A DNA stretch of 64,000 bases, taken from contig OY997590.1 of assembly GCA_963921825.1 (NCBI GenBank), forward strand, positions 54,984,012-55,048,011, written 5' to 3'. The notes under the pieces are model-generated. The model saw nothing but the letters and a program-made list of their open reading frames with translations. It made no database searches and was not told where the DNA came from. The DNA is from Erodium maritimum. Its lineage: Eukaryota > Streptophyta > Magnoliopsida > Geraniales > Geraniaceae. This document shows, piece after piece, positions 12,494 through 21,620 of this stretch (positions are counted from its first letter, which is position 1; every line of letters starts with the position of its first letter). The position numbers and the translations under genes are program-made.

Positions 12494-12498
<5 letters not shown>
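12132..12498 (+). mobile_element. Inverted-repeat element A1 in (TA)n
   Basis: The 367-bp element has imperfect terminal inverted repeats of about 45 bp. The left arm contains CTTATTGTGCAAACTACGAACC and the right arm its complement, GTTCGTAGTTTGCACAATAAG. The interior is GC-rich, with CACGTG and TGACGTCA motifs and repeated GTGCTGATAGTTT words in both orientations. (TA)n lies on both sides. There is no coding capacity, so it is MITE-like. Confidence 0.85.

Positions 12499-12570
<72 letters not shown>
12499..12570. repeat. (TA)n microsatellite, about 72 bp
   Basis: Pure TA tract between elements A1 and B1. It is the longest microsatellite in the window. The Ile-Tyr frames read through it on both strands are artefacts. 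Confidence 0.97.
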
Positions 12571-12573
<3 letters not shown>

Positions 12574-12797
12574 AGCTATCAGGTACAAACTTTATAACTT
12601 CGTCAGAACGTAGAACTTTCAATCTAGGCCCTTGGATCGTAGAATTAAAGGCCCATATTTAATTCATATCTTGTAATTGATTTCGTAATCAATCACCCCC
12701 TACCCCCTTGAATTTCGGTGTCCATCCGATTAGGGTAATCAATGGTCTAGATTGGTTCTACGTTCTGACCCGAAAATGGGTTTATACTTGAGTCCCC
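12571..12797 (+). mobile_element. Inverted-repeat element B1
   Basis: The left arm (ATCAGGTACAAACTTTATAACTTCGTCAGAACGTAGAACT) and the right arm (AGTTCTACGTTCTGACCCGAAA...) are inverted copies. The middle holds AATTGATTTCGTAATCAATCACC, a small palindromic core common to all B copies. It is flanked by (TA)n. No coding capacity; MITE-like. Confidence 0.85.
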
Positions 12798-12810
12798 ATA
12801 TATATATATA

Positions 12811-13246
12811 TGGTAGCTATACAGTAAAAACCACCCTTATTGTGCAAACTACGAACCAATCTAAGCCACAGGATGCGGTCAAAGTGACGTCAGCACAGCG
12901 CACGCGATGCTGACACGTGACCGTTTCGCGCGCGCCACTGCCCCCGCGCGCGCGGGTGCTGATCGTTTACAAGCACGATGCTGATAGTTTAGCACAAATG
13001 CAAACTATCAGCACTGTGCGCGCAAACGATCAGCACTGTGCGTGCAAACGATCAGCACTGTGTGCGCGCGCCCACGTGTCAGCACCTGGTGAGTTCGTAG
13101 TTTGCACAATAAGGTGCGGTGTTTTATATATTTATTGCCCACGTGTCAGAATCTGGTGCGCTCTGCTGACATCACTTTGGGGGGATCCTATGGCTCAGAT
13201 TGGTTCGTAGTTTGCACAATAAGGGGTGGTTTGTACCTGATACCAG
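12811..13246 (+). mobile_element. Inverted-repeat element A2, compound
   Basis: It has the same termini as A1 (left GGTAGCTAT.CAGTAAAAACC, right GGTTTGTACCTGATACC). An extra copy of the right arm (13090-13115) is followed by an AT-rich spacer and a second right arm (13201-13235), so part of an end is duplicated inside the element. The interior has GCGCGC tracts and the CACGTGTCAGCAC word. A3 shares this compound structure in reverse. Confidence 0.8.
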
Positions 13247-13256
13247 TATATATATG

Positions 13257-13312
13257 TGTGATAACTATCAGGTACAAACCTTTATCTTCTTCTTACAAAG
13301 CAGCAATATTGA
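13257..13312 (+). mobile_element. Element B5, left part, split by a LINE
   Basis: GATAACTATCAGGTACAAACC repeats the B1 start. The following TTCTTACAAAGCAGCAATATTGAACT aligns with the B1 stretch that contains GTCAGAACGTAGAAC. The homology stops where the LINE at 13313 begins and resumes at about 15046. Confidence 0.65.
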
Positions 13313-15045
13313 ACTAAAGTAAAAACAACTTTCTCTCTCAACTAACCTGAAACCCTAGTCACAAGTTCCAGCCGCCGCCCCCTACTGCTACACCTCGCCG
13401 GTGATAGCTTAGGCTCCGGCCCACGTTATCGTCGGCGGAGGTCCACCATTCCCCTTATCCTCCCTCTCTCCTTCCTCCATTTTCCCTTTCTCTTTTCCCT
13501 TTATCTCCCTCTCCCAATCCTCTGATTTTTTTTCTCTTGTTTCGATTCTCCGGACCTTAAGGTCTTGTTTCCTGGTCGGGGATGAGCTCGTCCTCTCCTC
13601 TCCGGTGGCGAGTTCAAGCCGCAGGCTCGTGGTGGTTCGTTGTCTCAGGCGAGGCGTAAACTGTTCACCGGGGAAAGTCCTCCGCCTCGGAACTACCGTC
13701 CTGCCTCGCTGGGGTGCTTGTTCCGATCAAGTCTCTGGTCGAAGTTCCTCTGTCTTAGCTCGGATCGTGGTGTCCGGTTGGGTCGTGTCGAAATGGTGTT
13801 GGCCCGCCGGAGCTCAGGTGTGATGTTCGTGTTCAAGATCGGGTTTCTCTCTTTTCTGTGAAGATTGGTTCTAGGTCGGAGATTTGGGAGAAGTGTGGCA
13901 CTCACGATGTCTTGTGGTGGTCGAGAGGAGACGGGGGGTGGTGGCGAGGGTCTGGCTCGGTCGTGCTTATTCTGTCCTGCGGTGGAGTTCTATTGTGTTG
14001 GCTTGTAGATCTGGTTTTTTGGTAGGGTTGGCCGGAATTTTTGGTGCTGGCCACTGGTTAACTACCCGATATGTCGTTCTAGTTCGTTTGAGTTGACGTG
14101 TTCCAGATCTGCCCGGGGTGGTTGCCATGACTAGGTTAGTTAGGTGGTTGTACAAGGCCCAGTTGGTGATGTGATGCTCCGGTGTCGTGATCTGGGGCTG
14201 CTCTGCTCCGGTGACGGCTTGCTCATATGGTGTGCTCCTCTAGTTGCTCGTACTTTTTTGGTGAGGGCGTTTCGTTTCAGATTCATCGTGGGAAATGTTT
14301 CTTGGCCTACTGGGTTTTCGATTCGTTGTGAATCTTGTTTCGGCGTTGTGGATGCAGTTCAACTGTTCAAGACGGGGTTGTGGTAAGGCCCCTTTTCTTT
14401 CACTTACTTCTTTCTTGTTCAAAGCTATCTGCTTATCCTTTTTACTAGATTTAGTTCAATTTCATTTTTTTCCCGTCCTTTGTTGGCGTGGGACTCGTCG
14501 GTTGTGGTGTTGGCCACCGATGGGTGGTTTGGTTCTTTGGCCTTTGTTGGAATCGTCTGGATTTAAGTATTAGGGTTTAAGTGTTTCGATGGTCTTGACC
14601 ACTGGATTTTCTCTACTGTTCTGCAGTGTTGGTTGCCAGCGTGTTGACGTCCATCTTACTCTGAGTAGATGGTCTTGATGAGATAGATAGCTTTTTACTT
14701 GTTCGTCTTAAGTCTTAGATTGTGTTCGAAGGTTTTGTGGGCTTCAAGTTTGTCAAATACGAGTATCTCAGACCTTAGTTTTTGTGTTGGAGCTTCAAGT
14801 TTGTTAAATCTGGGTTTTTTTCGACCTTCACTGTTTTAGTTTGTTTGGTTGTTTTGTCCCTTGTTGGGCATTGTTGTGTACTTCATTAGGGTTCTTAGAC
14901 TTGTTTAGTATCCATTTTATAGGTTGTTGGTTCTGGTTGGAGGTGCCTGTAGGCATGCTCAGGTTTGTATTGAGGGGTTACCCTTGCCTTTGTTTTCTGT
15001 TTGAAAATATAGGTTATTTATATATAAAAAATTGCTGATAAAAAA
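13313..15045 (+). mobile_element. L1-type LINE-derived copy, non-coding
   Basis: It begins with a CTCTCTCAAC and AAACCCTAG leader rich in CCGCC, runs on as G+T-rich sequence, and ends ATTGCTGATAAAAAA. The same plan is seen on the minus strand at 4638-8176. AATATTGAACTAAAG before it and AATAATGAACTATAAA after it look like a decayed target-site duplication. Frames such as 13605-13823 and 14144-14386 have no recognisable motif. No endonuclease or reverse transcriptase is present, so it is a non-autonomous or eroded member. Confidence 0.55.
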
Positions 15046-15248
15046 TAATGAACTATAAACTATCAATATGGTTCATTGGATGTGGAATCAAAAGCCTAGA
15101 TTTAATGCACATCTTTGTAATTAATACATATCTTTTTAATTAATTTTATAATCAATCACTACTCTGAATTTCGGTGGTCATCGATCCATTAAATCAATAG
15201 TCCAGATTAGTTTATATGTTTATACCTGAAAATAGGTATGTACTTGAT
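15046..15248 (+). mobile_element. Element B5, right part
   Basis: The sequence resumes B homology (TATCAATATGGTTCATTGGAT, then TTTATAATCAATCACTACTCTGAATTTCGGTGGTCATC) and ends in an inverted arm near ATACCTGAAAATAGGTATGTACTTG. It is more diverged than the other B copies. Confidence 0.65.
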
Positions 15249-15870
15249 AGTCTTATTATCCACTAAAAACCACATGTTTTAATACAAAATAAGGCCTAAT
15301 TAGGTACGTTGGATAAGGAAATTTGAATGGGTGAGATATAAAATTATAAAAAATGGCATTTATTGTAATTTTATTATATTTCATTTTCTTTTTATACTTT
15401 TCAATCTAAATAAAGTATACATTCGTCATTTCAGTTCCTTATTTTAACCTAATCTAATTTTCGTTCTTCTTATCACAGCCACAAAAATTCCACATACGTT
15501 TCCATCCAAAACCACAAATCCTCCCTAGTTGAAATCTTTCGATGTAGGTCATGGAGGTCTTTTCTCGCCGCAACCTTCCAAATTGATAGGGTTAAAGTCC
15601 TTGCCAGTTCCAATCGACGGGATGAAGCAAGCTTGCTCCCGTCGCTTGACGAGGGCTCGGGTGTATGACAATCAGGTCATGGTGGAGGGGGTGATGGACG
15701 AGGAGGTTAGATGAAGTTCGCGGCGGGCAGCGATCCACTGCTTTCGCTCGCCACGATCATCGCCTCCTCTTTACTGAGATCCATGTTATTCTAGTGTGGA
15801 ATGGTTCAAGAATATCACATTCAAAGGATGGAGATGTGTGTTATTATAGCCTGGGATGGAGTCAAAGTTT
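15249..15870 (+). mobile_element. Element D1, about 620 bp, partner of D2
   Basis: It is the reverse complement of 23422-24060, recognisable end to end (CTTATTATCCACTAAA to GGGATGGAGTCAAAGTT). The central part (about 15529-15714) reads as a 61-residue frame, MKSFDVGHGGLFSPQPSKLI and onward, in a GC-rich section that looks like a captured gene fragment. I do not recognise the gene. TA tracts lie beyond both D copies. Confidence 0.75.
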
Positions 15871-15916
15871 CATATTGGTTTTTAGTAGATAGTATCAAGA
15901 TATATATATATATATA

Positions 15917-16174
15917 GGGGAGCTTTCGGGTGCACACCTTATTTCGTGTTGGAACGTAGAACTAATATGGGCCATTGATTACCCAGATCGGATGGCCACC
16001 GAAATTTGGGGGGGGGGGTGATTGATTACAAAATCAATTACAAGATATGCATTAATTAAAAAGATATTAAAAGATATGCATTAAATTTGGGCCATTAATT
16101 CTACGATCTAAGGGCCTTGATTGATAGTTCTACTTTCTGACGAAAGATATAAGTTTGTACCTGATTGTTATCCT
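15917..16174 (-). mobile_element. Inverted-repeat element B2
   Basis: Reverse-orientation B copy with termini GGGGAGCTTTCGGGTGCA and TTGTACCTGATTGTTATCC, both next to (TA)n. An 11-G run near 16009-16019 replaces the shorter G tract of other copies. A duplicated AAAAGATAT-type word lies at 16058-16080. Confidence 0.85.
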
Positions 16175-16185
16175 ATATATATATA

Positions 16186-16687
16186 GGACTGGTATCAGGT
16201 ACAAACCACCCCTTATTGTGCGAACTACGAACCAATCTGAGCCATAGGATCCCACCAAAGTGATGTCAGCAGAGCGCACCAGATGCTGACACGTGGGCAG
16301 TTAAATATATAAAACACTGCACCTTATTGTGCAAACTACGAACTCACCAGATGGTGACACGTGGGTGCGCGCTGCTCGTGCGCTAGCGCAAAGTGCTGAT
16401 AGTTTACATAGCACGGTGCTGATAGTTTAGTACAAAAGTGCTGATATGTTACATTTGTACTAAACTACCAGTATTGTGCTATGTAAACTATCAACACTGT
16501 GATATGTAAACGATCAGCATTGTGCGCGCGTGCACCAGCACTGTGCGCGCGTGCACCAGAACTGTGCGCGCGTGCACCACGTGTCAGCATCTAGGGCGCT
16601 CTGCTGACGTCACTTTGACCAAATCCAGTGGCTCTCGTGCGTTCGTAGTTTGCACAATAAGAGGCGTTCATACTGGATAGCTACCCT
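16186..16687 (-). mobile_element. Inverted-repeat element A3, compound
   Basis: Reverse-orientation A copy. The left terminus is GGTATCAGGTACAAACCACC and the right terminus TACTGGATAGCTACCC. It shares the internal extra arm of A2 (CTTATTGTGCAAACTACGAAC again at about 16323-16343). The interior carries repeated GTGCTGATAGTTTA and TGTGCGCGCGTGCACC words. It is separated from B3 by only nine TA-rich bases. Confidence 0.83.
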
Positions 16688-16696
16688 ATATATATA

Positions 16697-16810
16697 GGAT
16701 AACAATCAGGTACAAACTTACATCTTTCGTCAGAACGTAGAACTTTCAATATGTGCCCTTGGATCGTAGAATTAATGGCCCAGATTTAATACATATCTTT
16801 TATTATCTTT
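16697..16810 (+). mobile_element. Element B3, left part, split by solo LTR
   Basis: GGATAACAATCAGGTACAAAC opens a B copy that stops at TCTTT (16806-16810). It resumes after the solo LTR with TCTTTTTAATTAATGCATATC at 19717. Confidence 0.9.
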
Positions 16811-17738
16811 TGTAAGAACCGCTCCCGTTCGAACCGGTAACTTATAAGACAAGTTTGACTTTCGGCCGGAAAAGTCAACTGATGACTTAGGAGGTCAGTT
16901 GAGGCTTTTCCGGGGCCCAAAAAGCCTATCCATCATCACGGTTGGCTTAATTGGTCGTTTCCTTTCGTTTAAGTATAATATTGAGGAAAATCAACTTTGG
17001 TCAAAATTGGACTTTTTATCGACTAAAGCTTAATTAATTAAAGTGCTGGAATTAATTAGAGCACAAGTGGTCCCTACTTGGACACTTGTCCCTTGTAGCT
17101 TGAAAGGGAAGAAAAGGAGGTCAAAAGTACCATTTTACCGCTCCTTGGTGTCCATAAGTGGATAAACACCCAAATGGGCTTTGGTCATTTCTCTTTAAGG
17201 TCTTTTAAAGGAAAACAAAGACAAAATTCAGCTCATTTGCTTTGTAGTGGCTGAAAATTAGAGAGAAAAAGGAAGAGGAGGAAGAACAAGGGTGTCTTGA
17301 AGAAGAAGAAAGGGAGAAGGGAGCTCTTTGATCCAAGTTTTGTGCTCTACCTTCTCAAAACTTCACAATCTTCTTCATCTACTTCTCCTCTAGGTAAGAA
17401 CACTATCTAAATCTCTTTTCATCTCATCTCATTTCATGGGTTTTTGCTTGGTTTTGCTAGAAGTTGTTGGGTTTTGTTTGAGTTAGTGCTAGATGATGTT
17501 GTTGAGAAGTGTTTATTGATTTTTGGTTGGAATCCTTGAGTTTCATGGAGTCTTTGATTTGATTTTGATTTGGAAAATCCTTGGAAACTTGTTTATTTGT
17601 TGATTCCTACCATGGGTAGAGGAGTGTTGGAGGTATTTAACTGTTTTGGGTGTTGGAGATGACTGAAAATGGAGTTTGGTTGGGTTTTTTCATGAAAAAG
17701 GAGCTGGAGGTTGAAGAAGGGCGAATCTGCCCAGACCT

Positions 17739-17871
17739 GTCACGGATCCGTGAAGGATACCGTGACGGGAGGCGTCACGGCTCCGTGATGGAGTCCGTGA
17801 CGGCACATGTCATGGTTCCGTGACGTCATCCGTGACGGGTGGTGTCACGGCTCTGTGACCCCTTCCGTGGC
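17739..17871. repeat. 35-bp tandem array rich in CCGTGACGG
   Basis: Units begin at 17739, 17774, 17809 and 17844, an exact 35-base spacing. Each opens with GTCACGG.TCCGTGA or a close variant and most contain CCGTGACGG. One unit holds TGACGTCA. The first contains the perfect palindrome TCACGGATCCGTGA. Confidence 0.92.
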
Positions 17872-18773
17872 AGATCAGTTTTGGGGACTTTTGGGGTGTT
17901 TTTCATCAAATTCGATCTTTGCTTTGAACTGAACTTTTGGGAATGTTTTTGGGACTTTGATTGCTTCTTGGTTAGATCTTGATTAGATTTTAATTGTGTG
18001 CCAAGACCTTGGTGTTGATCTCGAGAGACGAAGACCTTTCTGGGACCTATGTGAAGAACGGAGGGGAGGTTGATCTAGCTTTACGACAGAGAATTGTGAG
18101 AGGAAGACCACAAGGTAGGGAAAGTCTAACTACTCAAGTATTTCAATACTAGTATGCCTATTAGGTTAATAAAATTGGAAAGGTCCTAGAATTGCATATA
18201 GAATGCGAATAACTAGAATAATCGTCTTTCAATTACTAATAACCGGATGTGTCTAGAATGCATACTTAGGATGAGAATAACTAGTGTAACTCGCTTTCAA
18301 TACTTGGGAATTGATTTACTGGTAGAGAGGCCGTGATGAGCCCTCGGATTAGTTGTTGTGTTATGTTCACATGCTTGTGTGCTAGTTATTAGGATAATCA
18401 AGAGTCTAATGAAACTAGTTTACTTTTATGCTTGATTGATTTAATGATTACATGATTCGTTGATTTAATGTTGCATGGTTGATTGAATGTTGAATAATTG
18501 AATGTTTGAACGGATGATCGAGTATGACTGATTGTGCCAAAGGGGCACGATCAGGTGATCGATGGACCGATGGATCGTGACAGGTAAGTATACGGTAAGT
18601 GTAAGGATTAAATGGATGTCTTTGGTGTGTTGTGGTGAATGTGTGATTTGATAAGTGTTGATTGGTGGGTAAGTTATAGCGTGTTTCCCTTATTCATGTT
18701 CTTGAAATGTTTGATTGTTCGGTTCGGTACTACACCGGGGGGGTGGTAATCCAGTAGTGTTGTGGTCGTTGGT

Positions 18774-18925
18774 GATTGGCAGATCCTGCGGGATAACGTT
18801 TGGTTATTGGAGCCTACGGGCATTGGATATTGGACCTTGCGGGGCATTGATTAGCGGACCCTGCGGGGCATTGGTTAACGGAGCCTGCAGGCAATTGGAT
18901 GGTTTTATCCTGCGGGGAATTGGTC
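18774..18925. repeat. 24-bp tandem array in solo LTR
   Basis: Units starting at 18822, 18846, 18870 and 18894 share ATTGG......GGA.CCTGCGGGGC, an exact 24-base spacing. More degenerate units lie on both sides. Confidence 0.88.
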
Positions 18926-19401
18926 ACTTATGGTTTCACCCAACTGTATGCGTCTGACGGGAACACTACCTTGGTTCCCTATGACGTATGGTCCTTTGGA
19001 GGCATTTCCAAGAATTCCGGCGTTGAGCGTCCCTATGGGATGGATTCCGGTGCCCCGATGTATGTCCCTCCTCTGGACCGAGGGAAAATCTGATATGATA
19101 TGGGTACTCTGGTGGATCGGAATATGGGAACCGATGTGATCCCAGAATCTATCCATGGATCCGAGGCTTGAGAAAGCAAGTGGTTGACGTGATATTAATT
19201 GCTCCCATTTTAATCGTTATGATTCGTTCTAGTACTTCTTATGGAATCTGTAAGTTACTGTTATCTTGAAGAGTATGGTACTATTTTAGCTATTCTGTTT
19301 ACTAACATTTCATTGTTAATCGCCTTTAAATCGTTATTTGCGCTATCTGTTTAAGCAGTTTAGTATTGATCTAAAGGTTGAGGTGTTAAGATTTTTCCTA
19401 C

Positions 19402-19415
19402 TGAGCGTAAGCTCA
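19402..19415 (+). promoter_or_regulatory. LTR hairpin TGAGC-GTAA-GCTCA
   Basis: A 5-bp perfect stem closes a GUAA (GNRA-type) loop, followed by CCCC. The same stem at a similar distance from the LTR end is present at 27347-27360. A longer-stem version is present in all four LTR copies of G2 and G3 on the minus strand. Confidence 0.6.
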
Positions 19416-19721
19416 CCCCTTTGGTTTCTTACTGTTTTTACAGGCGTACCTGATGTCTAGTGAGCTCGAGGCTCGGGAGCTTCTGGACGTCTTGGGGATT
19501 GGTCTAGAGTTATGTTGGTCGTTTGTACTAAACATTATTTATCTTACACTTTATGTCGAGTTTTGGACTCTCATTTGAGATTTTCGAACCTTTTATCTAT
19601 GATATTTTGATGGAGTTTATTTGAAATGTTAAGAGATTTATTAGTTGTTTATTATTTTATTTATTCTACTAAGGTCACGTCTCGAGTCCGGTCAAAACCG
19701 GATTTGGGGCGTGACATCTTT

Positions 19722-19861
19722 TTAATTAATGCATATCTTATAATTGATTTCGTAATCAATCACCCCCCTGAATTTCGGTGGTCATCCGATCTGAGTAATC
19801 AATGGCCCAGATTAGTTCTACGTTCTGACCCGAAATAAGATTTGTACCCGAAAGCCCCCCC
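19722..19861 (+). mobile_element. Element B3, right part
   Basis: It continues B3 with AATTGATTTCGTAATCAATCACC, then the inverted arm AGTTCTACGTTCTGACCCGAAA, and ends in GGCCCC-type sequence next to (TA)n at 19862-19880. Confidence 0.9.
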
Positions 19862-19880
19862 TATATATATATATATATAT

Positions 19881-20117
19881 AAACCAAACATCTCAGAGAT
19901 AGTATAGAGAGGTAGGAATTTATCGAGCGAACCGCACTCCTTCGTATACGTCGGGAGTCCATTGATGAGAAGGGGCTGAGGAAAGCTTGAACCCAATTCC
20001 TAGTCATCCATTTTAGGAATGGATGGATGAGATGCAATTGAGTAGTTGACTTGTTGACTGCAAAAAAACAGCACTTTTTAATAGTGGTAAGGTTTTTTTA
20101 GTAAAACTATCATATTA
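19881..20117. other. Spacer between (TA)n and element E
   Basis: Unassigned sequence, moderately AT-rich, with no repeat partner in the window and no credible reading frame. Confidence 0.4.
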
Positions 20118-21122
20118 TTATTTTTTAATCAATTCACTAATTTAATTTTTTCCGCTTCGTTTGAACTCCGATTGGCTTCAAACTTAAGCCATTAGTTTTG
20201 TTTTTTTAAGGGCTTTCAATCAAGATCGGTCATGAATATATTTTGAAGCACGAAAAAAAAATTATTTCGGATAGAATTTTTTTTAAAAAAATCTGGTTAA
20301 TTTTTATCAACACTTTGCTCTGGATTTATCAACACTTTTACACTGGTTTTATCAACACATTACACTGGTTTTATAACCTCATTTTCCAAAACTGATCATG
20401 ATTTTATCACCTCATTGCGTGCTTTTTATGAACACTAGTTGTATCAACACTAAACACTAGGTTTATCATTCAAATTACGTGTGTTTTATCACCCCCATCA
20501 CATGTTTTTTTGAAGCACGGATTTTTTTTTTATTTCGGGGCTAGTTTTTAAAGGAATTATATATGGGTAATTTTTATCAACACTTTGCTCTGGGTTTATC
20601 AACATTTTACCCTGTTTTTATCAACACTTTACACTGGTTTTATCACCTCATTCTCAAAAAAAGATCATGATTTTTATCATCTCATCACGTGCTTTTTATG
20701 AACATCAGTTTCATCAACACTAAACACTAGATTTGTCATTGAATTACGTGTTTTTTATCACCTCATCACTAGTTTTTTTTATCAACGTTAAACTCTAGTG
20801 TATCACACTTATTATCAAAATTGAAAATGGTTTATATCACCTCATTATTTGTTTCTTATCACCTCGTTACATGTTTTTTTATCAACATTTAGCACTAGTT
20901 TGGTACTCCGATATAAAATATTTATTAGTGAAGATTTATCAACGCTCAACATTGTTTTTATCACCTTGATATAAATTTTTATTTTCGTGCTTCAAAATAT
21001 ATTCATGAATGATCTTGATTTAAAGCCCTTGAAAAAAGAAAAATATTGGCGTAAGTTTGAAGTTAATCGGAGTTCAAACGAATCGAGAAATATTAAATTA
21101 GTGAATTGGTGGAAAAAAATGG
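20118..21122. mobile_element. Foldback-type element E, arms about 145 bp
   Basis: The left arm (about 20120-20262) and right arm (about 20975-21120) are inverted copies at roughly 85% identity. Shared blocks include CAATTCACTAATTTAAT, CGTTTGAACTCCGATT and CATGAATATATTTTGAAGCA. The interior is an AT-rich array of TTTATCAACACTTTACACTGG and TTTTATCACCTCAT words. Within it one unit of about 267 bp, opening with GAAGCACG at 20245 and again at 20512, is duplicated. No coding capacity. The long arms and repetitive core fit a foldback or long-arm Mutator-like element. Confidence 0.75.
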
Positions 21123-21313
21123 ACAATTGTCCACATGGCACCATGCTATTACAATTATGCCCTTGTTTGTGTGAGAATAGATGAAAGTGGCGTGAACTAT
21201 GGTAGAATTGAGATGATGATGTGGCATCATGGTGAATGTTGGATCTTAAATGTGTGTGGCTATGATTGGTTCTTACAGTTCCTATGTTAAGAGTGGTTCT
21301 CTATAAATTTCTC

Positions 21314-21330
<17 letters not shown>
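21123..21330. other. Spacer between element E and (CT)n/(TA)n
   Basis: Unassigned. It ends in CTCCTCTCTCTCTCTCTC followed by TATATA at 21331-21346, a compound microsatellite. No gene is seen. Confidence 0.5.
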
Positions 21331-21346
<16 letters not shown>

Positions 21347-21603
21347 GGGGAACAATCAAGTACAAACCTTATTTCGGGTCAGAACGTAGAACTAATCTGG
21401 GCCATTGATTACTCAGATCGAATGGCTACCGAAATTCAGGGGGGGTGGTGATTGATTACGAATCAATTACAAGATATGCATTATTTAAAAAGATATTAAA
21501 AGATATGCATTAAATCTGGGCCATTAATTCTACGATCCAAGGGTCCAAATTGATAGTTCTACGTTCTGACGAAAGATACAAGTTTGTACCTGATTGTTAT
21601 CCT
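21347..21603 (-). mobile_element. Inverted-repeat element B4
   Basis: Reverse-orientation B copy, very close to B2. Left end GGGGAACAATCAAGTACAAACC, right end TTTGTACCTGATTGTTATCC, with (TA)n on both sides. It carries the same AAAGATATTAAAAGATATGC duplication as B2. Confidence 0.88.
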
Positions 21604-21620
21604 ATATATATATATATATA

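Larger units (their letters stand above)
16811..19716 (+). mobile_element. Solo gypsy LTR, 2906 bp, TSD TCTTT
   Basis: It starts TGTAAGAACC and ends GGATTTGGGGCGTGACA, the same termini as the gypsy LTRs of the 24-64 kb nest. TCTTT flanks it exactly at 16806-16810 and 19717-19721, and the B element is rejoined when it is removed. No primer-binding site follows, so it is solo. It holds a 35-bp array at 17739-17871, a 24-bp array near 18774-18925, and a hairpin TGAGC-GTAA-GCTCA at 19402-19415, about 300 nt before the LTR end. No coding capacity is seen. Confidence 0.93.

Noticed and set aside
12379..12613. Frames of repeated Ile-Tyr on both strands
   Set aside because: They are read-through of the (TA)n tract and have no coding meaning.
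13605..15038. Series of plus and minus frames of 60-90 residues
   Set aside because: All lie within the LINE-derived copy, show no consistent frame and match no motif.
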